Shown piece after piece: positions 1 to 8,374 of a stretch of DNA of 64,000 bases (positions are counted from its first letter, which is position 1; every line of letters begins with the position of its first letter). The notes beneath the pieces were generated by a model. It did not search any database, was not told where the DNA came from, and worked only from the letters and a program-made list of their open reading frames with translations. The DNA comes from Aeromicrobium marinum DSM 15272 (lineage in GTDB: Bacteria > Actinomycetota > Actinomycetes > Propionibacteriales > Nocardioidaceae), in contig NZ_CM001024.1 in the NCBI RefSeq assembly GCF_000160775.2, positions 719,016 to 783,015 of the forward strand. The letters are read 5' to 3'. Made by a program: the position numbers and the translations under genes.

Positions 1-150
1 CGCCGACTCCTCGCGCAGGGCGACGGAGCCGACCCGCTCGTCGTCGACGAGGACCGCGAAGCCGTCGAACCCGCCGGTGCTGCGCGTCGGCCGGAGGACG
101 AGGTCGCCGTCCCGGAGCTCGCCGGTGGCTGCGGGCAGGGGGTCGGACAT
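1..150 (-). CDS. N-terminal fragment, probable GNAT-type acetyltransferase (runs off the window)
   Basis: The frame is open from an ATG whose complement ends at 150 to the window edge, giving 50 residues beginning MSDPLPAATGELRDGDLVLR. The segment LRDGDLVLRPTR followed by a hydrophobic strand and VDDERVGSVALREE looks like the first two strands of a GNAT fold, where a substrate-binding strand precedes a 'vivG' strand. The acetyl-CoA-binding motif would lie beyond the edge, so the family is an inference. It is transcribed divergently from the GNAT gene at 242. Confidence 0.5.
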   Translation of the reverse strand, partial: MSDPLPAATGELRDGDLVLRPTRSTGGFDGFAVLVDDERVGSVALREESA

Positions 151-241
151 GCGGGCTCCCGGGGACGAGACGGCGGACGGGTCCACCGTACGACGCGCCG
201 CCGTGGCCCGCGCCCCGGTCGACGTGGGCCACCATGGTGCG

Positions 242-733
242 ATGAGCGACACCACCGTCCGGCCGGCCCGGACCGACGACGTCCCACGGATCCATGCGCT
301 GGTGCACGAGCTGGCCGCGTACGAGCGCGAACCGGACAGCTGCACCGTGACGGTCGACCAGCTCCGGACGGCGTTGTTCGGGGACGCCCCGGCGCTGTTC
401 GCCCATGTGGCGGTCGTCGACGACGACGTGGTCGGCACCGCGATCTGGTTCCTCAACTACTCCACGTGGGACGGCGCGCACGGCATCTACCTCGAGGACC
501 TGTTCGTCCGGCCGGACGTCAGGGGCAGGGGAGCGGGGCGGGACCTCCTGGCGACCCTGGCCCGCCTGTGCGCAGCACGCGGCTACTCACGTCTCACGTG
601 GTCCGTGCTCGACTGGAACGCTCCCTCGATCGCCTTCTACGAGTCGCTCGGCGCACGGCCCATGGACGGGTGGTCGACCTACCGACTCTCGGGCCCGGCC
701 CTCGCCGCCCTCGGAGCCCCGCCCACCCCCTGA
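242..733 (+). CDS. GNAT acetyltransferase, spermidine/diamine N1-acetyltransferase-like
   Basis: A 163-residue protein starting at ATG 242. It aligns over its length with the small SAT1/SAT2 (spermidine/spermine N1-acetyltransferase) subgroup of GNAT enzymes, which move an acetyl group from acetyl-CoA to polyamines or thialysine. The visible SAT-like features are the N-terminal helix LVHELAAYE, the strand YLEDLFV, the acetyl-CoA pyrophosphate loop RGRGAGRDLL, and the C-terminal WNAPSIAFYESLGA, which carries the Asn and Tyr of the family. Longer upstream in-frame extensions are Arg/Ser-rich and not protein-like. CACCAT at 230-235 lies 6 nt before the start, a possible leaderless -10, but it is weak. 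The real substrate is unknown. Confidence 0.85.
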   Translation: MSDTTVRPARTDDVPRIHALVHELAAYEREPDSCTVTVDQLRTALFGDAPALFAHVAVVDDDVVGTAIWFLNYSTWDGAHGIYLEDLFVRPDVRGRGAGRDLLATLARLCAARGYSRLTWSVLDWNAPSIAFYESLGARPMDGWSTYRLSGPALAALGAPPTP

Positions 734-787
734 CCTCACCACCCGCGGGACCTCACCAACCCGCGGGACCTCACCAACCCGCTGGGA
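734..787 (+). repeat. Direct repeats (about 18 bp) running into the palindrome at 778
   Basis: Three head-to-tail units of CCTCACCAACCCGCGGGA or a close variant start at 734, 751 and 769 (17, 18 and 19 nt). The third unit ends inside the left arm of the palindrome, where CCCGCGGGA becomes CCCGCTGGGA. The first unit overlaps nothing coding, because the GNAT stop ends at 733. The repeats look like tandem duplications of the element boundary. Confidence 0.75.
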
Positions 788-844
788 GTGACGTTCCTGC
801 CCCAGAAGAGGTGTTTCGAGGGCAGAAACGTCACTCCCAGCGGG
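778..844. repeat. Long palindromic intergenic repeat, copy 1
   Basis: Left arm 778-802 (starts CCCGCTGGGAGTGACGTT) pairs with right arm 820-844 (ends CGTCACTCCCAGCGGG). The arms are 25 nt with a single mismatch, and the loop is 17 nt (803-819). Copies with the same arms and the same loop length lie at 17946-18012 and 38802-38868. Here the element sits between convergent genes (GNAT and ptsH). There is no T-tract, so it is not a standard intrinsic terminator, although a 25-bp stem could still stop or stabilise transcripts from both sides. Confidence 0.85.
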
Positions 845-869
845 GGAGGCAAGCAGCGGGGGAGTGGGG
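838..869 (+). repeat. Right-hand boundary duplication of palindrome copy 1
   Basis: Two 16-nt direct units beginning CAGCGGGGGAG lie at 838-853 and 854-869. The first is the outer end of the palindrome's right arm, so both borders of this copy have been duplicated in tandem. Confidence 0.65.
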
Positions 870-874
870 GGAGC

Positions 875-1132
875 TCAGGCGTCGAGGTCGGTGGCGACGA
901 GCTCCGCGATGCGGGCCAGGGTCGCCTCGTCGTCACTCTCGACGGTGATCTCGTCGCCGGCCTTCGCGCCGAGCGTCATGATCATGAGGGCCGAGCCGGC
1001 ATCGACCGGCACCCCTCCGGCGGTCGCGAGGGTGACCGGGACCCCGGCCTCCGTGGCGGCCTGGGCGATGGTGGCGGCGGGACGGGCGTGCAGTCCGACC
1101 GACGATCCGACGGTGACGGTGGTGGTGGCCAT
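875..1132 (-). CDS. ptsH: Phosphocarrier protein HPr
   Basis: An 85-residue protein of normal HPr length. HPr accepts phosphate from PEP via enzyme I on a histidine and passes it to EIIA domains. The phosphorylation site is seen as GLHARPAA with His15, and a serine in DAGSALMIM (Ser47) occupies the regulatory-site region of Firmicutes HPr. It starts 30 nt downstream of the fruA stop on the same strand, so the two are probably cotranscribed as a fructose-responsive pair. No enzyme I or fruK (1-phosphofructokinase) gene lies in the window. Confidence 0.95.
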   Translation of the reverse strand: MATTTVTVGSSVGLHARPAATIAQAATEAGVPVTLATAGGVPVDAGSALMIMTLGAKAGDEITVESDDEATLARIAELVATDLDA

Positions 1133-1162
1133 GGTGGTCCTCTCGGGCAGGTGGATGGTCGG

Positions 1163-3208
1163 TCAGACGGTGGCGGGCACGGGAGCGTCGGTCACCGGCG
1201 AGTCGGCCGGTCGGGTGACCTCCTTGAGCGCGGTCACGGCGATCGCGCTGATGACGGTACCGACGAGCAGCGAGGCCAGGAACCACGCCACGTTGTCGAC
1301 GGCGAACAGCACGAAGATGCCGCCGTGGGGTGCTGCGAGGGTCACCCCGGTGCCCATCGCCATGGCGCCGGCGACCGACGAGCCGAGCATCATCGCCGGG
1401 ATGACCCGCAACGGGTCGGCGGCGGCGAACGGGATCGTTCCCTCGCTGATGAACGAGGCACCCAGCAGCCACGCAGCCTTGCCGTTTTCGCGCTCGGCAT
1501 TGCTGTAGAGGCGGGGCCGCAGGACGGTCGACAGCGCCATGGCGAGCGGAGGGGTCATGCCGGAGATCATCACCGCGGCCATGATCTTGAGCTCGGTGGA
1601 GTCACCGCCGGCGATCGCCCCGGCCGTGAGGCCGGTCGTGGCGAACACGTAGGCCGCCTTGTTGACCGGACCGCCGAGGTCGAAGGCCATCATCGCCCCG
1701 AGGATGGCGCCGAGCAGCACGACCGATCCGCCGGACAGGCCGTTGAGCCAGTCGGTCAGGCCGTCGGCTGCGTCGGCGATGGGGCGACCCAGCACCAGCA
1801 GCATCAGGAGACCGGCGACGATCGTGGTCACCAGGGGGATCACGACGACCGGCATCAGTCCGGCGAGCCACCGAGGGGTCGGGCGCCGGCCGAGGTAGCC
1901 GGCGACGAGGCCCGCGAGCAGGCCGCCCACGATGCCCCCGAGGAACCCGGCTCCGATCTGGTTGGCCAGGAAACCCATGACGAAGCCGGGGGCGATGCCC
2001 GGTCGGTCGGCCATCGCGTAGGCGATGTAGCCGGCGAGGGCCGGCACCAGGAACGAGAACGCCCAGCCGCCCAGGAGGAACAGCAGGGCGCCGATGAAGG
2101 TGAACAGGCTGCTGTCGAACGCGGCCTGCGGCAGCGCGTCCGGGAGGTTCAGCAGCGAGTTGCTCTGCAGGAAGAGGGTGGCGTTGTTCGCGTCGCCACC
2201 CTCGGGGGTCAGGGCGAGCTCGTAGCCGCCCAGCAGGAAGCCGAGGGCGATCAGCAGACCGCCGGCCGCCACGAACGGGATCATGTAGCTGACTCCGGTC
2301 AGCAACCACTGCCGGAGCCTGAGCCCGATCCCGGCCTCGCCGGAGGTCGTGCCCGACGGCTCGGAGGCGGCGTCCTTGGCCTCGGCCTGCACGGTGGCTG
2401 CAGCGGGGTCGGAGGCCGCGGCGACGGCGTCGGCGATCATGGCGTCCGGGTCGTTGATGGCGCGCTTGACCCCGCTGGCCACGACCGGCTTGCCGACGAA
2501 CCGGGAGCGGTCCTTCACGCCGACGTCGGTGGCGAAGATGACCGCGCCGGCCCGCCGCAGCACGTCGGCGGCCACGGGGGTGGAGCCCGACGACCCCTGG
2601 GTCTCGACGGTCAGGGTGACCCCCGCCCGGTCGGCGGCGGCGGTCAGTGCGTCGGCCGCCATGTAGGTGTGCGCGATGCCGGTGGGGCACGCCGTGACGG
2701 CCACGATCGAGACGCCGGCGGTCGGAGCGGCCTGCGCGGTGGGAGCCGCGTCCGGGGCGATCGCCTCGTTCACGAGCGACACGACGGCCTCGGCGTCGGG
2801 TGCCGCGCGCAGGGCCGCGGTGAAGTCCGGTCGCACGAGCGAGCGGGCCAGGGCCGACAACAGCGTGAGGTGGTCGGAGTCCCCGCCCTCGGGGGCCGCG
2901 ATCAGGAAGACCAGGTCGGCGCCACCGTCGGCCGCGCCGAAGTCGGCGGCCGGCCGAAGCCGGGCGAAGGCCAGGGTCGGACTGCTGACGGCCGTCGATC
3001 GGCAGTGGGGGATGGCGATGCCCCAGGGCAGGCCGGTGGCCGACTGCGCCTCGCGGGCCAGGGCGTCGTCGCGCAGCCGGTCGGCCGAGCCGGCACGGCC
3101 GGCGGCCGCCACCTGGGTGGCCAGTGCACCGATGACGGCGGCGGCGTCGGTGCCGAGGTCGGTGTCGAGTGACACGAGATCGGTGGTGATGAGTCCGAGG
3201 TCTGACAT
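1163..3208 (-). CDS. fruA: PTS fructose-specific transporter, fused EIIABC
   Basis: A 681-residue protein that imports fructose and phosphorylates it to fructose-1-phosphate. Domain order is visible. EIIA spans about residues 1-145, with the phospho-His in GIAIPHCR (His68). EIIB spans about 165-265, with the catalytic Cys in VTACPTGIAHT (Cys174). A low-complexity Ala/Asp linker follows, then the polytopic EIIC from about 285 beginning GVSYMIPFVAAGGLL. The length is typical for actinobacterial FruA. It is the first gene of a fruA-ptsH unit. The usual partners fruK and a DeoR-type fruR are absent here, so regulation may come from elsewhere acting on the operator-like repeats just upstream. Confidence 0.95.
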   Translation of the reverse strand: MSDLGLITTDLVSLDTDLGTDAAAVIGALATQVAAAGRAGSADRLRDDALAREAQSATGLPWGIAIPHCRSTAVSSPTLAFARLRPAADFGAADGGADLVFLIAAPEGGDSDHLTLLSALARSLVRPDFTAALRAAPDAEAVVSLVNEAIAPDAAPTAQAAPTAGVSIVAVTACPTGIAHTYMAADALTAAADRAGVTLTVETQGSSGSTPVAADVLRRAGAVIFATDVGVKDRSRFVGKPVVASGVKRAINDPDAMIADAVAAASDPAAATVQAEAKDAASEPSGTTSGEAGIGLRLRQWLLTGVSYMIPFVAAGGLLIALGFLLGGYELALTPEGGDANNATLFLQSNSLLNLPDALPQAAFDSSLFTFIGALLFLLGGWAFSFLVPALAGYIAYAMADRPGIAPGFVMGFLANQIGAGFLGGIVGGLLAGLVAGYLGRRPTPRWLAGLMPVVVIPLVTTIVAGLLMLLVLGRPIADAADGLTDWLNGLSGGSVVLLGAILGAMMAFDLGGPVNKAAYVFATTGLTAGAIAGGDSTELKIMAAVMISGMTPPLAMALSTVLRPRLYSNAERENGKAAWLLGASFISEGTIPFAAADPLRVIPAMMLGSSVAGAMAMGTGVTLAAPHGGIFVLFAVDNVAWFLASLLVGTVISAIAVTALKEVTRPADSPVTDAPVPATV

Positions 3209-3232
3209 GGCTGCTGCTTCCCGCGTGAGTTC

Positions 3233-3295
3233 ATGTGGATTTGATGTGGTCTTGTGTGGCTTTCACAGTGAACACCGGCGGGAGTGTGATGTCAA
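3233..3295 (-). promoter_or_regulatory. fruA promoter with phased direct-repeat operator
   Basis: On the minus strand a perfect -35 TTGACA (3295-3290) is followed after 17 nt by TTCACT (3272-3267) as a weak -10. The -10 lies inside the palindrome TTCACAGTGAA (3262-3272). Just downstream, between the predicted start and the fruA ATG, the plus-strand pentamer TGTGG recurs at 3234, 3245 and 3255, spaced 11 and 10 bp, that is one helical turn apart. Repeats in phase downstream of a promoter suggest a repressor site. DeoR-type FruR is the natural candidate but is not encoded here. Confidence 0.5.
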
Positions 3296-3341
3296 GCACG
3301 TCCGGGTGACGGGCTCTCCGGCCGGTCCGCCCGACCCTGTC

Positions 3342-3347
3342 TATGCT
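3342..3347 (+). promoter_or_regulatory. -10 element for the enoyl-CoA hydratase gene
   Basis: TATGCT fits the actinobacterial TANNNT -10 and lies 48 nt upstream of the ATG at 3396. No convincing -35 is visible. Confidence 0.35.
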
Positions 3348-3395
3348 GCGACACGCAGGCCGCCGACCGCGGTGGTCACGACGCAGGAGGCCGTC

Positions 3396-4175
3396 ATGGG
3401 TGAGTTCGTCCGGCTCGAGGTCGAGGCAGGCGTGGGGACGCTGCGCCTGGACCGTCCGAAGATGAACGCTCTCGACGCGCAGATGCAGCGCGAGATCATC
3501 GAGGCCGCCGTCGAGGCCGACCGACGTGACGACGTGGCCGCCGTCGTCCTCTACGGCGGTGAGCGGGTCTTCGCCGCCGGTGCGGACGTCAAGGAGATGC
3601 AGACCATGACCTACCAGGAGATGGTCCTCCACGGTCACCTGCTGCAGGACTTCACCCGTGCGGTCGCGGCGATCGGCAAGCCGACGGTCGCCGCCATCAC
3701 CGGGTTCGCGCTCGGTGGCGGCTGCGAGGTGGCGCTGGCGGCCGACGTCCGGATCGCCGCCGACTCCGCGAAGCTCGGACAGCCGGAGATCGGCCTCGGC
3801 ATCATCCCGGGCGCCGGTGGCACCCAACGGCTGGCCCGGCTGGTCGGCCCGGCCCGCGCGAAGGACCTGATCTTCACCGGACGCTTCGTCGATGCCGCCG
3901 AGGCGCTCGAGATCGGCCTGGTCGATCGGGTGGTCCCCGCCGCCGACGTCCACACGGCAGCCGTCGAGTGGGCCACGCAGTTCGTGGGGGGCCCGGCGCT
4001 GGCGTTGCGGGCGGCGAAGAGCGCCATCGATCGTGGACTCGAGGTGGACCTGCAGAGCGGTCTGGAGATCGAGCGCCTGGAGTTCACCGGTCTGTTCGCC
4101 ACCGATGACCGCACGGCGGGCATGACGTCCTTCGTGGAGGACGGTCCGGGGCGGGCCACGTTCACGGGTCGCTGA
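3396..4175 (+). CDS. Enoyl-CoA hydratase/isomerase family protein
   Basis: A 259-residue crotonase-fold protein that probably hydrates 2-trans-enoyl-CoA in fatty-acid beta-oxidation. The oxyanion-hole motifs AAGADVKEM and GFALGGGCEVALAADVR are present. The acidic residues expected of true hydratases appear as GGGCE and in GQPEIGLGIIPGAGGTQR. The ATG at 3396 is fixed by AGGAGG at 3385-3390. The frame continues upstream but there reads antisense to fruA and is not protein-like. It is a single-gene unit divergent from fruA. Substrate chain length cannot be told from sequence. Confidence 0.92.
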   Translation: MGEFVRLEVEAGVGTLRLDRPKMNALDAQMQREIIEAAVEADRRDDVAAVVLYGGERVFAAGADVKEMQTMTYQEMVLHGHLLQDFTRAVAAIGKPTVAAITGFALGGGCEVALAADVRIAADSAKLGQPEIGLGIIPGAGGTQRLARLVGPARAKDLIFTGRFVDAAEALEIGLVDRVVPAADVHTAAVEWATQFVGGPALALRAAKSAIDRGLEVDLQSGLEIERLEFTGLFATDDRTAGMTSFVEDGPGRATFTGR

Positions 4176-4284
4176 GGCTCGACGCGCTGGCCCGGGGCCG
4201 TGCGGGGAGTCCCCGATACGACCGATCGCATGAGGCATACTGGCCCGGGACGGTGACAACACGGTCGCGCAAGGAGAGGGAGTC

Positions 4285-6831
4285 ATGACGGACTCAGACC
4301 AGAACCCGGCGTCCGATCGCATGCGATCGGACCCCCTGCAGGTCGCCGCGGACGTCCTGAACAGTCGGGACAGCGACGAGGCCGAGGCCACTGCTGCAGC
4401 GGACGAGGACCGATCCCTGAGCCCGCGCGAGCGGCGGGCCGCGGCTCGTGCTGCCAAGGCTGCTGCCCTCGAACAGCGTCGCCAGGAGCGAGCCGCAGCG
4501 CGCGCGCAGCGCGGTCGCCGTGGGGCCAGGGCCGACGACTCCCAGGACACCGACCCCGATGACGGCGACGAGTCCACGTCGCACGAGGAGCCCTCCGCCG
4601 AGACCGCTTCGGCGTCCGACGACCACCGGGCCGACGAGAAGCCGGCCGAGCAGACCCTTGCGCAGAAGCTCGAGGCCGCCCGGTCCGCAGCCTCGACGCC
4701 GCCCGACCAGATCGCTGCCGAGCTCGACGCCGACCCGGTCGTCGTCGAGGACGACGGACTGCCGAGCTGGTCGTCGTGGTCCCGTCCGGAGCCGGAGCCC
4801 GAGAAGCCGGCCGAGATGACGCTCGGATCGCGCCTGGCCGCGTTGCGAGCCCCGGTGACCGCCGCACAGGCCGCCGCCGAGACGCCGGACGCCGAGGTCG
4901 AGCCCGACGCCGACCCGCAGCTCGATGAGGCAGCCGGGTCCGCGCCGGAAGCTGGCGCCACGGTTCCGGAGCCCGAGCAGACGCCCGAGGTCGAGCCGGA
5001 GCCGGTCGCCGAGCCGGTGGCCGAGCAGGAGCCCGAGCCCGAACCGGTGGCCGAGCAGCAGCCCGAGCCCGAACCGGTGGCCGAGCAGCAGCCCGAGCCC
5101 GAACCGGTGGCCGAGCAGGCTCCGGCCGCATCGTCGGAGTTCACCTTCGACGCCGACCCGCCCGCGCAGCCTGCTGCCGGGCCGACCTTCGCCGAGAAGC
5201 TCGCGGCGGCGAGCGCCGCTGCTCAGCAGCGTGTCGCGGCTGCCCGTGCCGAGGCCTCGCGCCTGATGGACGAGGCTGCCCGCGAGCGGGCCGAGGTCGC
5301 CGCCAGGCTCGAGGCCGACGAGACCACCCAGCGGGAGCTGGCCCAGGCCACCCTCCGCGCGGCCGAGCAGGCGGCCGAGGAGCGCGTGGCCGCCGCCCGC
5401 TCCGAGGCCGACCGTGTCGCCCGCGAGATCGAGCGCGAGCGCGAGGCGGCCGCCGCCAAGATCGCCGAGCTCCAGCTCGCCGCCGACCAGCGGGTCGAGG
5501 CCGCACGCGCCGACGCCGAGCGGCAGGCCCAGCAGCGCATCGCCGAGGCCACCGCAGAGGCCCAGCGCCTCGCCGAGGAGTCCGAGGCCCAGGTCAAGGC
5601 CACGGCCGAGCGCCGCATGGCCGAGGCGGAGGCAGCAGCCGAGGAGGCCGCGCAACGTCGACTCGAGGCCGCCGAGGCCGATGCTCAGCGTCAGATCGAC
5701 CAGGCACGTGCCGCGGCCGACGAGGTCGCACGCAAGGCTGCTGAGGACCGCGAGGCCGCCCTCGCGCAGCTGGGCCAGGAGCGGGCCGACGGTGACGCCC
5801 GTCTGGCCGAGGTCACCGCCGAGGCCGAGCGGATCGTCAAGGAGGCCGAGCAGTCGTCGGCGGCCCACGTCGCCGCCGCCAAGGCCGAGGCCGAGAAGTA
5901 TGCGCAGGAGGTGGCGTCCGAGCGGGTCGCGATCGCCGTGCGCATCGCCGATGCCGAGCGTCAGGCCGAGGAGAAGCTGGTGGCGGCCAAGGTCGAGGCC
6001 GAGCGCCTGGCTTCCGCCGCCGCCGTCCGGCACGAGGAGGCTGCGGCCGAGCTGGCCCGCGAGCGCGACGAGGCGAAGCTGCTGGTCGAGCGCGCGAACG
6101 CCGAGGCGGAGAAGCTGGCTCGCGACGCAGAGGCGCAGCGCGTCGAGGCGGCAGCCCGACTGGCCGACGCCGAGCGGCAGGCCGAGGAACGCGTCCGGCT
6201 GGCCCAGGCGGAGGCCGAGCGGGTCGCTGCCGAGGCGGCGGAGGCCGCCCGGGTGGCCGCAGAGGCGCGGGCCGACGCCGAGCGTCGCCAGCACGCCGAG
6301 GCAGAGGCGGCCCGGCAGGACGCCGAGCGCAAGGTCGCCGAGGCCGAGCGTGACGCCGCCGAACGGGTGGCCCAGGCCCAGGAGGAGGCCCGCCGGGTCG
6401 CCGCGCAGGCCGAGGCGGACGCCCAGCAGCGGGTCGCCGAGGCGCGCGCCGAGGCCGAGCGACTCACCGCGGAGTCCAAGCGGGATGCGCAGGACCGGCT
6501 CAGCCGCGCGGTCGCTGCCGCGCGTGAGGCCGCCGAGCAGAAGCTGCAGGAGGCCGAGCGCACGGCCATGGAGTGGGTCGCTGCTGCCGAGGCGGAGGCC
6601 GAGCGGGTCGCGCAGTCCCACATCGTCATGGCCAACCAGTCGGCGAAGGAATCCAGCTTCGCTGCACCGGCGCCCGCCGTGGAGGAGTTCGTCGACGAGC
6701 CCGCCGCAGACCCCGAGCAGGACCAGCCTGATGCAGGCGAGACCGCCGAGGGCGAATCGCTCCGGGAGGTGAATGACGAGTCCGGAGCCCTCGCCCCCCC
6801 GACCAAAAAAAGAAACATCCGACGCAGCTGA
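4285..6831 (+). CDS. Large Ala/Glu-rich coiled-coil protein
   Basis: An 848-residue protein with no enzymatic domain that I recognise. Residues 1-120 are charged, with an Arg/Ala helix [13 protein letters not shown] short motif T(L/F)xxKLxAxR recurs at about 122, 177 and 299. Residues 240-285 contain the tandem ([10 protein letters not shown]) repeat. From about 299 to 785 the protein is almost uninterrupted AEAERxA-type coiled coil, comparable in style to actinobacterial polar scaffold proteins (DivIVA/Scy-like) or F0F1 b-subunit-like stalks. No transmembrane segment is seen. GGAG precedes the ATG. CATACT at 4236-4241 is a candidate -10. Its last 59 nt overlap the next gene in the +1 frame across C7 and A7 runs. 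A cytoskeletal or envelope scaffold role is inference. Confidence 0.75.
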   Translation: MTDSDQNPASDRMRSDPLQVAADVLNSRDSDEAEATAAADEDRSLSPRERRAAARAAKAAALEQRRQERAAARAQRGRRGARADDSQDTDPDDGDESTSHEEPSAETASASDDHRADEKPAEQTLAQKLEAARSAASTPPDQIAAELDADPVVVEDDGLPSWSSWSRPEPEPEKPAEMTLGSRLAALRAPVTAAQAAAETPDAEVEPDADPQLDEAAGSAPEAGATVPEPEQTPEVEPEPVAEPVAEQEPEPEPVAEQQPEPEPVAEQQPEPEPVAEQAPAASSEFTFDADPPAQPAAGPTFAEKLAAASAAAQQRVAAARAEASRLMDEAARERAEVAARLEADETTQRELAQATLRAAEQAAEERVAAARSEADRVAREIEREREAAAAKIAELQLAADQRVEAARADAERQAQQRIAEATAEAQRLAEESEAQVKATAERRMAEAEAAAEEAAQRRLEAAEADAQRQIDQARAAADEVARKAAEDREAALAQLGQERADGDARLAEVTAEAERIVKEAEQSSAAHVAAAKAEAEKYAQEVASERVAIAVRIADAERQAEEKLVAAKVEAERLASAAAVRHEEAAAELARERDEAKLLVERANAEAEKLARDAEAQRVEAAARLADAERQAEERVRLAQAEAERVAAEAAEAARVAAEARADAERRQHAEAEAARQDAERKVAEAERDAAERVAQAQEEARRVAAQAEADAQQRVAEARAEAERLTAESKRDAQDRLSRAVAAAREAAEQKLQEAERTAMEWVAAAEAEAERVAQSHIVMANQSAKESSFAAPAPAVEEFVDEPAADPEQDQPDAGETAEGESLREVNDESGALAPPTKKRNIRRS
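5014..5120 (+). repeat. In-frame 30-bp tandem repeat encoding [10 protein letters not shown]
   Basis: CCGGTGGCCGAGCAG followed by a Glu/Pro-coding half recurs at 5014, 5044, 5074 and 5104, a strict 30-bp period. The two central units are identical, which points to recent slippage or recombination in the coiled-coil gene. Confidence 0.85.
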
Positions 6832-8161
6832 CCTGACCCGGGCCGACCCGATCGCCGCTGCCGCCGCGAGCTTCGCTGCGGCAGGAGAAGCCGTCGTTCC
6901 TCCCGAGGACGATCCGGAGGAGACCCCGCGGCGCCGGTGGGCGCCGTTCCGGGCGCCGACGGCCGGTGACATCGTCGCGGACGACGACGCCGATCAGTCC
7001 GCCGACGCCGAGGCGGACGACACCGGCACGCAGGAGGGTCTCGCGTCGGAGTCGACGGAGGCCCCGCAGGCGGTCGAGGACGTCCGGATCGACCTCACCG
7101 TGGTCGACGAGACCACGGGGGACGGCGATCCCGAGCCCGTCGAGCAGCTGACCCCGCGGCAGCGGGCTCTGCAGGAGCGACAGGTCGCGCGGCGGGAGCG
7201 ACAGGAGGCCCGCGCTGCGGCCGCTGTCGCCCGGCGCGAGGCCAAGATCGCCCGACGCGAGCAGCGGCGACGTGCCCCGAAGCCGGCCGTGCAGGAGACC
7301 GCTGACGACGCACCGGTGGACGCCGTGCCCGTCGAGGACGAGGCCGCCGTCGAGGAGGCCCTGGTCGAGGAGATCCTCGCGGTCGAATCGACCGAGCCGG
7401 AGCCGGAGCCGGAACCGGAGCCGGAGCCGGAACCTGAGCCGGAGCCGGAGCCGGAGCCCGAGCCGGAGCCGGAGCCCGAGCCGGAGCCGGAACCTGAGCC
7501 GGAGCCGGAGCCGGAGCCGGAGCCCGAGCCGGAACCCGAGCCCGAGCCGGAACCCGAGCCCGAGCCGGAACCCGAGCCCGAGCCGGAACCCGAGCCGGAG
7601 CCCGAACCTGAGCCGGACCCCGAGCCCGAACCGGTCGAGGTCCGCGACACGGGCGACGAGCGAGCCGCCCGCAAGGCCGAGAAGCTCGAGGCCAAGCGGC
7701 AGGCGGCCGAGGAGCGCGCGGCCCGCAAGGCCGGCGCCGCGGCGGACAAGCTGCGTCGCCGCGAGGAGAAGCAGCAGGCCAAGGCTGCCCAGGTCGCCGA
7801 AGCCCGTCACGACGAGGTGCCGGAACCTCCGGATCTCCCCGGTGGCAACGGCACCACGAAGAAGGCGCTCGCGGCCGCAGCCGCGGTCGTGGGCGCGGCG
7901 GGACTCATCTTCTCGGTCGTCCTGGCGGTCGGCGCCCTGATCGTGGCGCTGGGCGCCGACGGCGGAGGGTTCTTCGGCGCACTCGAGTCCGTGTGCAACG
8001 TGCTCACCGGTCCGCTGCAGGGTCTGGTCGACTTCAGCGGCACGAACGCCGACAAGAAGGAATCACTCGTCGCGTGGGGTCTGGGATCGATGATCTACCT
8101 CGTGGTGGGTCTGGCGGCACAGTCGGTGCTGCGGGCACGGGTCGAGGCCGCGCCCCGCTGA
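6773..8161 (+). CDS. (Glu-Pro)n-rich protein with C-terminal membrane domain
   Basis: A 462-residue protein. The first 130 residues are acidic and disordered. There follow basic Arg/Ala helices ([16 protein letters not shown]) and an (EP)n stretch of roughly 80 residues at about 208-288. A second basic helix [13 protein letters not shown] comes next, and a membrane domain with two hydrophobic helices at about 362-390 and 437-455. The segment between the helices ([15 protein letters not shown]) looks extracytoplasmic. It starts inside the preceding coiled-coil gene in another frame. GGGAGG at 6764-6769 is only 3 nt from the ATG, so translation is probably coupled. The proteins share Arg/Ala charged helices and may form one complex. 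Function unknown. Confidence 0.75.
   Translation: MTSPEPSPPRPKKETSDAADLTRADPIAAAAASFAAAGEAVVPPEDDPEETPRRRWAPFRAPTAGDIVADDDADQSADAEADDTGTQEGLASESTEAPQAVEDVRIDLTVVDETTGDGDPEPVEQLTPRQRALQERQVARRERQEARAAAAVARREAKIARREQRRRAPKPAVQETADDAPVDAVPVEDEAAVEEALVEEILAVESTEPEPEPEPEPEPEPEPEPEPEPEPEPEPEPEPEPEPEPEPEPEPEPEPEPEPEPEPEPEPEPEPEPEPEPEPEPDPEPEPVEVRDTGDERAARKAEKLEAKRQAAEERAARKAGAAADKLRRREEKQQAKAAQVAEARHDEVPEPPDLPGGNGTTKKALAAAAAVVGAAGLIFSVVLAVGALIVALGADGGGFFGALESVCNVLTGPLQGLVDFSGTNADKKESLVAWGLGSMIYLVVGLAAQSVLRARVEAAPR
7394..7635 (+). repeat. GAGCCG hexanucleotide microsatellite, (Glu-Pro)n
   Basis: About 240 bp of GAGCCG/GAGCCC/GAACCG/GAACCC units encode an unbroken Glu-Pro dipeptide array. Codon wobble (GAG/GAA, CCG/CCC) differs between units, so the array is purified for protein sequence rather than being a fresh DNA expansion. 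Such arrays form extended rods that span the periplasm in TonB-like proteins. Confidence 0.9.
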
Positions 8162-8374
8162 CGGAGGCGACGGCGCACGGGCGGGCCCGGCCGTGTGACC
8201 CATGGCATGCGGCGCACGGGTCGCCGCTCGTGCTACGACTCGGTAGCATGCGGGTGAACCGGGCCGACTCCCGCCGCGGACGACGCAGTGGCAGAGTGGA
8301 CCCGACAGCCATCGACGATGGCCGCGGTGCCGAAGCCCGGCTCCGTGATCCCCGAACGTCCCAGGAGGGTCCTC

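Noticed and set aside
5014-5120. Possible CRISPR-like array (30-bp period)
   Set aside because: The units are contiguous, in frame and without spacers. They encode a protein repeat.
6805-6811. Programmed -1 frameshift at A AAA AAG
   Set aside because: The downstream gene is in the +1 frame, so a -1 shift would not join the two. Only loss of one base (or +1 slippage) would.
4294-6972. 892-codon minus-strand frame (Leu/Gly-rich) opposite the coiled-coil gene
   Set aside because: It is the reverse reading of Ala/Glu codons. It has no ribosome site, and the plus-strand frame has proper start signals.
7394-7635. Possible CRISPR or satellite DNA in the GAGCCG tract
   Set aside because: It is coding (Glu-Pro)n with wobble variation and no unique spacers.
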